DNA of 42,761 nt from Pseudomonadota bacterium (GCA_963205435.1 CAUJIV010000024.1:1-42761), one strand, 5' to 3'. Shown: positions 16,161-24,710, counted from the stretch's first letter. Notes: generated by a model from the letters alone, not told the origin. Program-made: numbers and translations.

Positions 16161-17537
16161 CTACCAGGCGCCGCGCTGCTCGGGCACGTGGCGGACGAGG
16201 CGCAGCGCCGCCAGGCGGATCAGGGCCAGCGCGGCATAGACCGCGGCGAGCGCCCGCCCCATGTCTTCCTGGTGGGCGAGGATGGCGGCGACGACGGCCA
16301 CCGTCACCATCGAGCCGATCTGCAGCGACAGCGTGCGCAGCGCGGCGATCATCGGCGAGGACTCGGGCGCCAGCTGCAGCCCGGCATTGCGCATCGCCGG
16401 GTTGATGGCGCCGTTGCCGGCGCCGACGAGGAAGGCGGCGAAGGCCAGCCAGCCATAGGGCGAGAGGCCGCCGGGCGGCGGCAGCGCCAGCAGGGCCAGG
16501 CCGGCGATGGTGACGACACTGCCGGCGTAGAGCGGGCGACGGTAGCCGGTGCGGCGCAGCAGCACGACGGCGAGCAGCGAGCAGGCCGCCGCGGCGATGC
16601 CCTGCGCCGTCAGCAGCGTGCCGGAGCCGAGGGCGTCGATGCCATAGCGGCTGGTGGCGTAGAGGGGCACCAGGGCGAGCCCGCCGATGATCGAGCCGGT
16701 GTAGATCATGTTCACCAGATTGACCGCGCCGAAGTGGCGGCCGTGGATGAAGCGCGGCTCGATGAACGGCTCCGCGGCGCGGTGGATGTGGCGGAAGAAC
16801 AGCGCCGCCGCCACGGCGGCGACGGCGAGGCAGGCGAGGAAGGCGGGCAGGGTGGCGGCGTCGTGGCGCTCGCCGAGCAGGGTGACGGCGAGCATGCCGG
16901 CGAGCAGGCTGGCGCCGAGCAGCAGGACGCCCGGAATGTCGGCCTTGCGCGTCGCGCGCGGCGGCCCGTCCGGCGGAATGTGGCGCAGCGCCAGCAGGAT
17001 GATGGCGAGGCCGATCGGCACGTTGACGAAGAAGACATCGCGCCAGGAGAGATAGGCGACGAAATAGCCGCCGAAGATCGGGCCGGCCATGGCGCCTATC
17101 GGAAAGATGCTGCCGAACAGGCTGACATAGCGGTCGCGCGACGAGCCGAAGTGGTCGACGATGATGCCGGTGGCGGTCGGCGTGAAGCCGGCGCCGCCGA
17201 CCGCCTGCAGCACGCGCAGCACGATCAGCTCGTGGATGCCCTGCGCCAGGCCGCAGCCGAGCGACACCAGGGTGAACACCAGGGCCGAGGCGACGAAGAC
17301 GCGGCGCTTGCCGAAGCGCTGCGCCAGCCGCCCGCTGACCGGCAGCATGACGACGAAGCCGAAGGAATAGGCGGTGATGGTCCAGCCGGCGAGGTTGATC
17401 GAGGCGCCGAGCCCCTGCTGGATGGCGTGCAGCGCCGTCGCCACGATGGTCGAGTCGATCGACATCATGAGCAGGGCCATCGCCACGATGGCGAAGACGG
17501 TGTTGCGCCGGAGCGGCGGCGGATGCGGGGAACTCAT
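16161..17537 (-). CDS. MFS transporter, DHA2 (EmrB/QacA-like) drug efflux type
   Basis: This 458-residue membrane protein has a DHA2-like start: VAMALLMMSIDSTIVATALH with the family D-x-T-I-V motif, then WTITAYSFGFVVMLPVSGRL. Motif A is seen as GRLAQRFGKRRVF, and LQAVGGAGFTPTATGIIVD follows. Fourteen helices are expected for this family. Members export drugs, dyes or metabolites by proton antiport; the substrate is unknown. The ATG at 17537 is preferred: a frame runs upstream, but the TAGAAT promoter element at 17575-17580 would lie within any longer protein. It is convergent with btuD, nine bases apart, and divergent from the hemerythrin gene. Confidence 0.87.
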   Translation of the reverse strand: MSSPHPPPLRRNTVFAIVAMALLMMSIDSTIVATALHAIQQGLGASINLAGWTITAYSFGFVVMLPVSGRLAQRFGKRRVFVASALVFTLVSLGCGLAQGIHELIVLRVLQAVGGAGFTPTATGIIVDHFGSSRDRYVSLFGSIFPIGAMAGPIFGGYFVAYLSWRDVFFVNVPIGLAIILLALRHIPPDGPPRATRKADIPGVLLLGASLLAGMLAVTLLGERHDAATLPAFLACLAVAAVAAALFFRHIHRAAEPFIEPRFIHGRHFGAVNLVNMIYTGSIIGGLALVPLYATSRYGIDALGSGTLLTAQGIAAAACSLLAVVLLRRTGYRRPLYAGSVVTIAGLALLALPPPGGLSPYGWLAFAAFLVGAGNGAINPAMRNAGLQLAPESSPMIAALRTLSLQIGSMVTVAVVAAILAHQEDMGRALAAVYAALALIRLAALRLVRHVPEQRGAW

Positions 17538-17574
17538 GGCGGGGCACGGCAGGATGCGCAGAGGCGCGACCGCC

Positions 17575-17580
17575 ATTCTA
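17575..17580 (-). promoter_or_regulatory. Putative -10 box (TAGAAT) of the MFS gene
   Basis: On the minus strand TAGAAT lies 38 bases before the ATG, giving a leader of about 30 bases. No convincing -35 is seen. The same hexamer precedes btuF and rfbC in this window. Confidence 0.4.
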
Positions 17581-17619
17581 CTTGAGGCGCCTGCGGCGCC
17601 GCGCGGCGGTGCAAAGTCG

Positions 17620-17625
17620 TATGAT
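17620..17625 (+). promoter_or_regulatory. Putative -10 box (TATGAT) of the hemerythrin gene
   Basis: TATGAT matches 5 of 6 consensus positions and stands out in a GC-rich context 39 bases before the start codon. No -35 hexamer is recognisable at the usual distance. Confidence 0.35.
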
Positions 17626-17663
17626 GGACGCACGAACATGCGCGAAAGACCATGGAGGCAATC

Positions 17664-18164
17664 ATGACAAACCCCATCGCAGAGAAGCTGGCCGAGGAGC
17701 ATCGCGACATCGACGCCGGCATCGCGGCGTTCAAGGCCGCGCCCGCCGCGGACGCGGCCGCCGCGCAGGGATTGGCCAAGGCGCTCGCCGCGCTGCGCCG
17801 CCACATCTACATCGAGGAGCAGCTGCTCTTTCCGCCGCTGCGCTCCGGCCGCGCCTTCGGCGCCATCATGGCGATGCTGCGCGAGCATGGCGAGATGTGG
17901 CCGCTGCTCGACAAGCTGGAGCCGCTCGCCGCCAGCGGCGGCGGCGATGCCGGCGTGGCGGGCCTGCTCGCCGAGCTGGAGAAGCTGCTGCTCGCCCACA
18001 ACGACAAGGAAGAGAAGACCGTCTACGGCGACGCCGACGCCGTGATCAAGGGCGAGGCGGCCGGGGAACTGCTGGCCTTCGCCGCCTCCGGCACGCTGCC
18101 GGCGGGCTGGAAGTGCGAGCGCATCGCCGGCGGCGCGAAGCCGCCTTTCGGGCCGAGGAAATAA
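17664..18164 (+). CDS. Hemerythrin domain-containing protein
   Basis: This 166-residue four-helix protein carries the metal-binding pattern of hemerythrin-like domains: EEHRDIDAGI, RRHIYIEEQLLFPPL (His-x3-Glu), LREHGEMWPLLD and LLAHNDKEEKTVY. Such proteins hold a di-iron centre and bind oxygen or sense oxygen, nitric oxide or iron status. The ATG at 17664 is chosen over 17652 because the GGAGG that precedes it lies inside the first codons of the longer version. An AlkA-type glycosylase gene begins 16 bases after the stop and an AhpD-like gene follows it, so the three may be a stress-related operon. Confidence 0.85.
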   Translation: MTNPIAEKLAEEHRDIDAGIAAFKAAPAADAAAAQGLAKALAALRRHIYIEEQLLFPPLRSGRAFGAIMAMLREHGEMWPLLDKLEPLAASGGGDAGVAGLLAELEKLLLAHNDKEEKTVYGDADAVIKGEAAGELLAFAASGTLPAGWKCERIAGGAKPPFGPRK

Positions 18165-18180
18165 GGGAGCGGGAGCGGCC

Positions 18181-18858
18181 TTGCCGGCGCCGGCGACGCT
18201 CGAGGAGGAGGCGTTTGGCGCGGCGGTGGCGCGGCTGGCTCGGCTCGACGCCCGCTTCGGCAGGCTGGTCGCCGACTGGGGCGTGCCGCCGTTCTGGACG
18301 CATCCGCCGGGCTTCGCCGGGCTGGTCCTCGCCATCCTCGCCCAGCAGGTGTCGATCGAGTCGGCGCGGGCGGCCTACGCGAAACTGGCGCGCGCCCTCG
18401 GCCGGGTGACGGCCGAGCGCTTCCTCTCTCTCGACGCGGAGGATCTGCGCGCCATCGGCTTCAGCCGGCAGAAGGCCGGCTACGCCAGCGGCATCGCCGG
18501 GCAGATCGCCGGCGGGCAACTCGACCTGGCGGCGCTGCGGCGGCTGGACGACGAGGCGGCGCGCGAGCGGCTGATGCAGCTGCGCGGCATCGGCAAGTGG
18601 ACGGCCGACACCTATCTGCTGTTCTCGCTGCGCCGCGCCGACGTCTGGCCGTCGGGCGACCTGGCCCTGGAGATCGCCGTGTCGGAGCTGAACGGGCGGC
18701 GACGCAAGCTGGCGACGGCGACGGTCGACCGCATGGCGCGGGACTGGCGCCCGCTGCGAGCGGTGGCGGCGCGCCTGCTGTGGGGGCAGTACCTGAGCCG
18801 GCGCGGCCGGCTGCAAGCGGCGCAGCCTGGCGGCGCGCCGCGACAGAAAGGAGCGTGA
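18181..18858 (+). CDS. DNA-3-methyladenine glycosylase II (AlkA-like, HhH-GPD family)
   Basis: This 225-residue protein excises alkylated bases from DNA. The core contains LVLAILAQQVSIESARAAY, the helix-hairpin-helix LRGIGKWTADTYL (about residues 136-148), and the catalytic aspartate in WPSGDLALE (Asp160). It lacks the extra N-terminal domain of E. coli AlkA, as do many short bacterial homologues. The only workable start is a TTG at 18181 after a GGGAGCGGGAG site; no ATG lies near the beginning of the domain. It is flanked closely by the hemerythrin and AhpD-like genes. The damaged base it prefers cannot be read from sequence. Confidence 0.85.
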   Translation: MPAPATLEEEAFGAAVARLARLDARFGRLVADWGVPPFWTHPPGFAGLVLAILAQQVSIESARAAYAKLARALGRVTAERFLSLDAEDLRAIGFSRQKAGYASGIAGQIAGGQLDLAALRRLDDEAARERLMQLRGIGKWTADTYLLFSLRRADVWPSGDLALEIAVSELNGRRRKLATATVDRMARDWRPLRAVAARLLWGQYLSRRGRLQAAQPGGAPRQKGA

Positions 18859-18859
18859 C

Positions 18860-19312
18860 ATGGAAGAACGGGTCAATCTCGCCACCGCCGTGCCGCCGGC
18901 CTACCAGGCGGTGGCCGAGCTGGAGAAGCGGATGTCCGCGGCGGTCGAGGCCGCCGGCATCGACAAGGGCTTCGCCCACCTGCTGCGCTTGCGCGCCTCG
19001 CAGATCAACGGCTGCGCCTTCTGCGTGCGCCTGCACACGCGCGACGCGCTGGCGAGCGGCGAGTCGAGCGATCGCATCAGCGTGCTGCCGGCCTGGCGCG
19101 AGACCGGCTATTTCACGGCGAAGGAGCGGGCCGCGCTGGCGCTGGTGGAGGCGGTCACCCTGGTCGCCGACGGCCAGGTGGCGGACGCGGTCTACGCCGA
19201 GGCCGCCGGCGTGCTGGGCGAGCAGGAGATCGCGGCGATCGAATGGCTGGCCGTGGTGATCAACGCCTGGAACCGCATCGCCATCTCCAGCCGCTATCCG
19301 GTCGCCGCCTGA
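18860..19312 (+). CDS. Carboxymuconolactone decarboxylase/AhpD-like family protein
   Basis: This 150-residue protein contains the AhpD-type redox motif CAFCVRLH (Cys52, Cys55, His59), preceded by LLRLRASQINGCAFC, and then a helical ETGYFTAKERAALALVEAVTL segment. Members with this CxxC-x3-H pattern act as alkylhydroperoxidases; others are decarboxylases lacking the cysteines. The cysteines favour a peroxidase role. A GAAAGGAG site lies ahead of the ATG, and only one base separates it from the glycosylase stop, so it is probably the last gene of the hemerythrin-alkA operon. Confidence 0.87.
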   Translation: MEERVNLATAVPPAYQAVAELEKRMSAAVEAAGIDKGFAHLLRLRASQINGCAFCVRLHTRDALASGESSDRISVLPAWRETGYFTAKERAALALVEAVTLVADGQVADAVYAEAAGVLGEQEIAAIEWLAVVINAWNRIAISSRYPVAA

Positions 19313-19342
19313 GGCGGGTGTCCCGGCGCCCGCCTTGCCGCC

Positions 19343-19825
19343 TCAGCCCTGCCGGCCGCCGGCGGGCAGCTCGACGTTGCGGCGCAGCTCGACGCGCGGA
19401 TTCTGCAGCGTCACCTCGAGCGGGCCGAGCGGGCGGATCGTCAGCTGGTATTCGCCGCCATTCACGACTGGCGTGGCCAGCATGACCATCACCAGGTCCG
19501 GATTGGCCGGCGGCAGCTCGACGCTGCCGGTGTAATTGACGTTGAAGCTGCCGCTGGCGACGGTCGCGCCGTCGCGCGTCAGCGTGGCGGCGTAGGCGTT
19601 CCACTTGCCGGTTTCCTCCGGGTGGTTGCCCAGCTCGGCGCGGAAGTTGAGGGCGACCGGCGACATCTCCGGCTCGAGCCGGAAGGTGACGGGTCGGAAA
19701 CCGCCGCCGGCCTCGGCCTCGAGGGCGCGGGTCTCGACCGTGGCGCCGGTGAAGATGGCCTCGCAGCCGGCCAGCAGCCAGCTGGCGGCGACGATGCCGG
19801 CGCCGAGCAATGCCTTGCGTTTCAT
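19343..19825 (-). CDS. Hypothetical lipoprotein coupled to btuF
   Basis: I do not recognise this 160-residue protein. It has a clear lipoprotein signal: a basic MKRKALLGAG, a hydrophobic run, and the lipobox LLAGC with the lipidated Cys21. Glu at position +2 suggests outer-membrane sorting. The mature part is rich in beta-strand pattern (TFRLEPEMSPVALNF, ATVASGSFNVNYTG, YQLTIRPLGPLEVTL), suggesting a small immunoglobulin-like or jelly-roll domain. No enzyme motif is seen. Its start overlaps the btuF stop by four bases (ATGA), so it is translated together with the cobalamin-binding protein. A role in corrinoid handling is possible but unproven. Confidence 0.75.
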   Translation of the reverse strand: MKRKALLGAGIVAASWLLAGCEAIFTGATVETRALEAEAGGGFRPVTFRLEPEMSPVALNFRAELGNHPEETGKWNAYAATLTRDGATVASGSFNVNYTGSVELPPANPDLVMVMLATPVVNGGEYQLTIRPLGPLEVTLQNPRVELRRNVELPAGGRQG

Positions 19826-20676
19826 TGCGCTTCTCCTTGCGTCCTGCGCTTGCGCGCGATTTCGAGATGGCCGCACAGCTCCTCGACGCCGTCGAGGATG
19901 CGCGGCGTGTGCCGCTGCAGGTGGTCGGGCGGCACGAAGAACAAGTTGCCGCGCCTGACCGCCGTCAGCGCCGGCCAGCGCCGCCATTCGTCAAGCCAGG
20001 GCGGCGGTGTGGCGCCGCGGCCGCTGGCGACGATGACTTCCGGATCGGCCGCCAGCACCGCCTCCAGCGTCACCGCCGCCGCCATCTGCCGCAGCGCGCC
20101 GAAGACGTTCTCGCCGCCGCACAGGCGGATGGCGTCCGAGATGATCTGGCCGCCGCCGACGGTCATCAGCGGCCGGTCCCACACCTGGTAGAAGACGCCG
20201 ACGACGGGCCGGCCGGCATGACGCGCGCGCAGCGCCGCCAGGCGCTGGCGGAAGCGCGCGGCGACGGCACGCGCCTCGGCGCCGCGGCCGGTCAGCTCGC
20301 CGAGCCGCTCGAGCTCGCCCGGCACGTCCTCGATGCGCCGCGCCTCGCTCACCGCCACCCTGAGACCGATCGCCTTGAGGCGCTCGACATGCGAGGCGAT
20401 GTTGCCCGACTCCCAGGCCAGCACCAGGTCGGGCCGCAGCGCGGCGACGGCCTCTAGGTCGACCTCGTCGAAGCGGCCGATGCGGGGGATGCGCTTCGCC
20501 GCCTCGGGATAGTTGCTGAACTCGACGGTGCCGACGACGCGGTCGCCGGCGCCGATGGCGAACAGGTTCTCGGTCAGGTGCGGCGACAGGCTGACGATGC
20601 GCTGCGCCGGCGCGGCCGGTTCCTGCGCCGCCGCCGCGGCAGCGCAGAGCAGCGCGATCAGGCAGAATGCACGCAT
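19822..20676 (-). CDS. btuF: Periplasmic cobalamin-binding protein BtuF
   Basis: This 284-residue substrate-binding protein has a signal peptide (MRAFCLIALLCAAAAAAQ). The BtuF-type first lobe begins RIVSLSPHLTENLFAIGAGD and VVGTVEFSNYPEAAKRIPRI, followed by LRPDLVLAWESGN. The second lobe carries GVFYQVWDRPLMTVGGG and DPEVIVASGRG. It would deliver corrinoid to BtuC-BtuD. The ATG at 20676 is preferred over 20688 because a TAGAAT box overlaps the longer start. It is about 3.7 kb from btuD and on the opposite strand, next to a divergent cobC-like gene. No riboswitch is seen in the 48-base gap before it. Confidence 0.88.
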   Translation of the reverse strand: MRAFCLIALLCAAAAAAQEPAAPAQRIVSLSPHLTENLFAIGAGDRVVGTVEFSNYPEAAKRIPRIGRFDEVDLEAVAALRPDLVLAWESGNIASHVERLKAIGLRVAVSEARRIEDVPGELERLGELTGRGAEARAVAARFRQRLAALRARHAGRPVVGVFYQVWDRPLMTVGGGQIISDAIRLCGGENVFGALRQMAAAVTLEAVLAADPEVIVASGRGATPPPWLDEWRRWPALTAVRRGNLFFVPPDHLQRHTPRILDGVEELCGHLEIARKRRTQGEAQ

Positions 20677-20686
20677 GGGGTGGGCC

Positions 20687-20692
20687 ATTCTA
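20687..20692 (-). promoter_or_regulatory. Putative -10 box (TAGAAT) of btuF
   Basis: TAGAAT on the minus strand lies 11 bases before the ATG at 20676 and overlaps the alternative ATG at 20688. Transcription would then start only a few bases before the coding region. No good -35 hexamer is seen. Confidence 0.4.
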
Positions 20693-20724
20693 CGTGAAGG
20701 CGGCATCATCGGCGGGCGCGGGGC

Positions 20725-21282
20725 ATGGAGCTGTTCCTGATCCGCCATCCGCGGCCCGACGTCGCCGAGGGCACCTGCTACGGCCGCAGCGACATCGGTA
20801 TCGCCGGCGATGCCGAGGGCGACGCGGCGCGCCTGGCGCGGCTGCTGCCGCGGGGGACGGCGGTCTACACCAGCCCGCTGCGCCGCTGCCGCAGCCTCGC
20901 CGAGCGGCTGTCGCCAGCGCCGGCCGTCGACGCGCGGCTGATCGAGATGGATTTCGGCGAGTGGGAGATGCGCCGCTGGGACGACATCGAGCGGCCGGCC
21001 TTCGACGCCTGGGTGGCCGACATCCTCAACTTCGCGCCGCCCGGCGGCGAGCCGGCCTCCGCCCTGCTGGCGCGCGCGCTCGATTTCATCGGCGAGCTGC
21101 GCGCCAGCGGGCCGCCGGCTGCCGCGCTGGTTACCCACGGCGGCGTGCTGCGCATGCTGTTCACCCACTGGCTCGGCATGCCGCCGGCGCGCATGCCCCG
21201 CCTCGTCTTCGAGTTCGGCGCGGCGAGCAAGGTCGTCCTCGACGGCGGCGAGCTGCGCGTCGAGTACCTCAACCGCAGGTAG
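20725..21282 (+). CDS. cobC: Histidine phosphatase, alpha-ribazole phosphatase-like (CobC)
   Basis: This 185-residue protein is in the phosphoglycerate mutase-like histidine phosphatase superfamily. It has the catalytic RHP motif at the start (FLIRHPRPDVAEGTCYGRSD is the signature region; nucleophile His8), YTSPLRRCRSLAE, the acid loop IEMDFGEWEMRRWDDI and the second histidine in LVTHGGVLRML. The phrase P..A.G.CYGR.D is characteristic of CobC, which removes the 5'-phosphate of alpha-ribazole in the lower-ligand branch of cobalamin synthesis. Divergence from btuF supports this. The rfb operon follows after 12 bases on the same strand and may be partly read from here. Confidence 0.8.
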   Translation: MELFLIRHPRPDVAEGTCYGRSDIGIAGDAEGDAARLARLLPRGTAVYTSPLRRCRSLAERLSPAPAVDARLIEMDFGEWEMRRWDDIERPAFDAWVADILNFAPPGGEPASALLARALDFIGELRASGPPAAALVTHGGVLRMLFTHWLGMPPARMPRLVFEFGAASKVVLDGGELRVEYLNRR

Positions 21283-21285
21283 AAT
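21280..21285 (+). promoter_or_regulatory. Putative -10 box (TAGAAT) of the rfb operon
   Basis: TAGAAT overlaps the end of the cobC-like gene and lies 15 bases before the rfbC ATG, so the leader would be only a few bases long. A -35 hexamer is not evident. Confidence 0.4.
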
Positions 21286-21294
21286 GCCGCCCGC

Positions 21295-21840
21295 ATGAAG
21301 GTGATTGCCAGCGAAATCCACGACGCGCTGATCCTCGAGCCGCGGGTCTTCGGCGATGCGCGCGGCTTCTTCCTCGAGAGCTACAACAAGCGCGCGCTCG
21401 AGGAGGCGGCCGGCATCCGCGCCGAATTCGTCCAGGACAACCACTCGCGCTCGGCGCGCGGCGTGCTGCGCGGCCTGCACTACCAGCTCGGCCGGCCGCA
21501 GGGCAAGCTGGTGCGGGTGACGGCCGGCAGCGTCTTCGACGTCGCCGTCGACCTGCGCCGCGGCTCGCCCAGCTTCGGCCGCGTCGCCTGCGTCGAGCTG
21601 TCGGAGGAGAACAAGCGCATGTTCTGGCTGCCGCCGGGCCTCGCCCACGGCTTCCTCGTCACTTCGGCGTCGGCCGACTTTCTCTACAAGGCGACCGACT
21701 ACTACGCCCCGGCGGAGGAGCGCTGCATCCTCTGGAACGATGCCGAGCTGGCGATCCCCTGGCCGCTCGCCGGCGAGCCGATCCTCTCCGCCAAGGACCG
21801 CCAGGGTCTGCCGTTTGCCGTCGCGGAGCTGTTCCCGTGA
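21295..21840 (+). CDS. rfbC: dTDP-4-dehydrorhamnose 3,5-epimerase
   Basis: This 181-residue cupin enzyme converts dTDP-4-keto-6-deoxyglucose to the rhamno epimer, the third step of dTDP-L-rhamnose synthesis. Family blocks are EPRVFGDARGFFLESY, FVQDNHSRSARGVLRGLHYQ (with the catalytic histidine), LVRVTAGSVFDVAVDLR and WLPPGLAHGFLV. Length and order are standard. The start codon lies shortly after a TAGAAT element. The rfbD start overlaps its stop as GTGA, so the operon is translationally coupled. Confidence 0.95.
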   Translation: MKVIASEIHDALILEPRVFGDARGFFLESYNKRALEEAAGIRAEFVQDNHSRSARGVLRGLHYQLGRPQGKLVRVTAGSVFDVAVDLRRGSPSFGRVACVELSEENKRMFWLPPGLAHGFLVTSASADFLYKATDYYAPAEERCILWNDAELAIPWPLAGEPILSAKDRQGLPFAVAELFP

Positions 21841-22769
21841 GCGCCGCCGCCAGTTCGCAGACGTCGCGCCAGGGGGAGCGCGAGGGCAGCGCGCCGCTCA
21901 TCCTGCTGACGGGGCGCAACGGCCAGCTCGGCTGGGAGCTGGCGCGCTCGCTGCTGCCGCTCGGCCGCGTCATCGCCCTCGACCTGCCGCAGCTCGACCT
22001 CGCCGACGCAGCGGCGCTCGGCCGCCTGCTCGACGAGGCGCGCCCCGGCGTCATCGTGAATCCGGCCGCCTACACCGCGGTGGACAAGGCGGAGAGCGAG
22101 CCCGCCCTCGCCCATGCCGTGAACGCCGAGGCGCCGGCGCTGCTGGCGCAGTGGGCGGCGCGCCACGGCGCGCTGCTGGCGCACTACTCGACCGACTACG
22201 TCTTCGACGGCGCCCAGGCGGCGCCCTATGCCGAGACGGACGCGACCAACCCGCTCGGCGCCTACGGACGCAGCAAGCGCGCCGGCGAGGAGGCGGTGCT
22301 GGCTTCCGGCGCCGACCACCTGGTCTTCCGCACCAGCTGGCTGTACGGCGCGCGCGGCGCCAACTTCCTGCTCACCATGCTGCGGCTGGCCGCCGAGCGC
22401 GACGAGCTGCGCGTCGTCGCCGACCAGGTCGGCGCGCCGACCTGGTCGCGCTTCCTCGCCGAGGCGACGGCGCAGGCGCTGCGCCAGGCGCTGGCCGAGC
22501 GCTGCGCCGGCCGCTTCAATGGCGGCCTCTACCATCTTGCCTGCGCCGGCGAGACGAGCTGGCACGGCTTCGCCTCGGCCATCGTCGCCGCCCGGCCTGG
22601 GCTGCGCGCGCGGCGGGTGGTGCCGATCGCCACGGCCGACTATCCGACGCCGGCGCGACGTCCCGCCAATTCGCGCCTGAACTGCGAGGCCGCGCGCGCC
22701 CGCTTCGGCCTCGCCCTGCCCGACTGGCGCGACTGCCTGCAGCTCTGCCTTGAGGAAATCCCGCAATGA
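21837..22769 (+). CDS. rfbD: dTDP-4-dehydrorhamnose reductase
   Basis: This 310-residue short-chain dehydrogenase makes dTDP-L-rhamnose, the last step of the pathway. Visible are the nucleotide-binding [42 protein letters not shown], and the catalytic Y-x3-K as [13 protein letters not shown]. The C-terminal substrate region contains [13 protein letters not shown] and ANSRLNC. The GTG at 21837 is taken as the start because it overlaps the rfbC stop. About 20 residues then precede the Rossmann fold, slightly more than usual. A start further in is possible, but no better codon with a ribosome site is evident. Confidence 0.93.
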   Translation: MSAAASSQTSRQGEREGSAPLILLTGRNGQLGWELARSLLPLGRVIALDLPQLDLADAAALGRLLDEARPGVIVNPAAYTAVDKAESEPALAHAVNAEAPALLAQWAARHGALLAHYSTDYVFDGAQAAPYAETDATNPLGAYGRSKRAGEEAVLASGADHLVFRTSWLYGARGANFLLTMLRLAAERDELRVVADQVGAPTWSRFLAEATAQALRQALAERCAGRFNGGLYHLACAGETSWHGFASAIVAARPGLRARRVVPIATADYPTPARRPANSRLNCEAARARFGLALPDWRDCLQLCLEEIPQ

Positions 22770-23824
22770 TCCTGGTCACCGGCGGCGCCGGCTTCATCGG
22801 TTCGAATTTTGTCCTCGACTGGCTGCGCGAAACCGGCGAGCCGCTCGTCAATCTCGACAAGCTGACCTACGCCGGCAACCGCGAGAATCTCGCCAGCCTG
22901 GAGGGCGACGCCCGCCACCACTTCGTCCAGGGCGACATCAACGACGCCGGCCTGGTCGCCGAGCTGATGCGGCGCCACGCGCCGCGCGCCATCGTGCACT
23001 TCGCCGCGGAGAGCCATGTCGATCGCTCCATCCACGGTCCGGCCGAGTTCATCCGCACCAACATCAACGGCAGCTTCGCCCTGCTCGAGGCGGCGCGCGC
23101 CCACTGGTCGGCGCTCGAGGGCGAGGCCAAGACGGCTTTCCGCTTCCTGCACGTGTCGACCGACGAGGTATACGGCTCGCTGGAAATGGACGAGCCGGCC
23201 TTCGCCGAAACCCATCCCTACCGGCCCAACAGCCCGTACTCCGCCTCGAAGGCGGCCTCCGACCATCTCGTGCGCGCCTACCACCACACCTACGGGCTGC
23301 CGACGCTGACCACCAACTGCTCGAACAACTACGGCCCCTACCAGTTCCCCGAGAAGCTGATCCCGCTGGTCATCCACAACGCCGTCGCCGGCAAGCCGCT
23401 GCCGATCTACGGCGACGGCCTCAACGTGCGCGACTGGCTCTACGTCGGCGACCACGGCGCGGCGATCCGCGCCGTGCTGGCGGGCGGCCGCGCCGGCGAG
23501 ACCTACAACATCGGCGGCCGCGCCGAGATGAGCAACCTCGAGTTGGTGAAGACGCTGTGCCGCCTGCTCGACCGCCTGCATCCGGACTCGCCGGTGACGC
23601 CGCACGAAAAGCTGATCACTTTCGTCAAGGACCGGCCCGGCCACGACCGCCGCTACGCCATGAATTGCGACAAGCTCGAGCGCGAGCTCGGCTGGCAGCC
23701 GGCGGAGAGCTTCGCGTCGGGCATCGAGAAGACGGTACGCTGGTATCTCGACCATGCGGCCTGGACCGAGCGCGTCGCCAGCGGCGCCTATCGCGACTGG
23801 GTCGCGCATCACTACTCGAATTGA
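22766..23824 (+). CDS. rfbB: dTDP-glucose 4,6-dehydratase
   Basis: This 352-residue enzyme of the extended short-chain dehydrogenase family catalyses the second step of dTDP-rhamnose synthesis. It has the NAD-binding [36 protein letters not shown], the STDEVYGSL catalytic strand and the Y-x3-K motif [27 protein letters not shown] and the C-terminal [12 protein letters not shown] are diagnostic for RfbB. It overlaps rfbD by four bases (ATGA). Confidence 0.97.
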   Translation: MILVTGGAGFIGSNFVLDWLRETGEPLVNLDKLTYAGNRENLASLEGDARHHFVQGDINDAGLVAELMRRHAPRAIVHFAAESHVDRSIHGPAEFIRTNINGSFALLEAARAHWSALEGEAKTAFRFLHVSTDEVYGSLEMDEPAFAETHPYRPNSPYSASKAASDHLVRAYHHTYGLPTLTTNCSNNYGPYQFPEKLIPLVIHNAVAGKPLPIYGDGLNVRDWLYVGDHGAAIRAVLAGGRAGETYNIGGRAEMSNLELVKTLCRLLDRLHPDSPVTPHEKLITFVKDRPGHDRRYAMNCDKLERELGWQPAESFASGIEKTVRWYLDHAAWTERVASGAYRDWVAHHYSN

Positions 23825-23828
23825 GGCC

Positions 23829-24710
23829 ATGACTGCGAAGCGAAAAGGCATCATCCTCGCCGGCGGCTCCGGCACCCGGCTCTACCCGGTGACGCTGGCG
23901 GTGTCGAAGCAGATGCTGCCGATCTACGACAAGCCGATGATCTACTATCCGCTGTCGACCCTGATGCTGGCCGGCATCCGCGACATCCTGATCATCTCGA
24001 CGCCGCAGGACCTGCCGCGCTTCGCCCAGCTGCTCGGCGACGGCGGCAGCTGGGGCCTGTCGCTCTCCTACGCCGAGCAGCCGCGGCCGGAGGGCCTCGC
24101 CCAGGCCTTCATCATCGGCCGCGACTTCGTCGGCGGCGCGCCGAGCGCGCTGGTGCTGGGCGACAACATCTTCCACGGCCACGACCTGCAGAAGGACCTG
24201 CAGGCGGCCGCGGCGCGCCTCGGCGGCGCCACCGTCTTCGCCTATCCGGTGACCGATCCCGAGCGCTACGGCGTCGTCGAGTTCGGCGCGGACGGCCAGG
24301 CGCTCAGCATCGAGGAGAAGCCGGCGCGGCCGCGCTCGCGCTTCGCCGTCACCGGGCTCTACTTCTACGACGGCAAGGTCTGCGACATCGCCGCCGATCT
24401 CGAGCCCTCGCCGCGCGGCGAGCTGGAGATCACCGACGTCAACCGCCGCTACCTCGAGCTGGGCGAGCTCAAGGTCGTGACCATGGGCCGCGGCCACGCC
24501 TGGCTCGATACCGGCACCCACGAGTCGCTGATCGAGGCCTCGCACTTCGTGCAGACCATCGAGAAGCGCCAGGGGCTGAAGATCGCCGCGCCGGAGGAGA
24601 TCGCCTGGCGCATGGGCTACATCGACGCCGGGCAGCTGCGCCGCCTCGCCGAGCCGCTCAGGAACAGCGGCTACGGCAAATACCTCCTGAGCGTGCTCGA
24701 TGAGGGCTGA
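23829..24710 (+). CDS. rfbA: Glucose-1-phosphate thymidylyltransferase
   Basis: This 293-residue nucleotidyltransferase makes dTDP-glucose, the first committed step of the rhamnose pathway. The family start is clear: [20 protein letters not shown] and [48 protein letters not shown] and [19 protein letters not shown] follow. The ATG at 23829 lies four bases after the rfbB stop. It is last in the rfbC-D-B-A order and converges on polA 21 bases later. The rhamnose made probably goes into O-antigen or exopolysaccharide, although no glycosyltransferases are in the window. Confidence 0.97.
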   Translation: MTAKRKGIILAGGSGTRLYPVTLAVSKQMLPIYDKPMIYYPLSTLMLAGIRDILIISTPQDLPRFAQLLGDGGSWGLSLSYAEQPRPEGLAQAFIIGRDFVGGAPSALVLGDNIFHGHDLQKDLQAAAARLGGATVFAYPVTDPERYGVVEFGADGQALSIEEKPARPRSRFAVTGLYFYDGKVCDIAADLEPSPRGELEITDVNRRYLELGELKVVTMGRGHAWLDTGTHESLIEASHFVQTIEKRQGLKIAAPEEIAWRMGYIDAGQLRRLAEPLRNSGYGKYLLSVLDEG

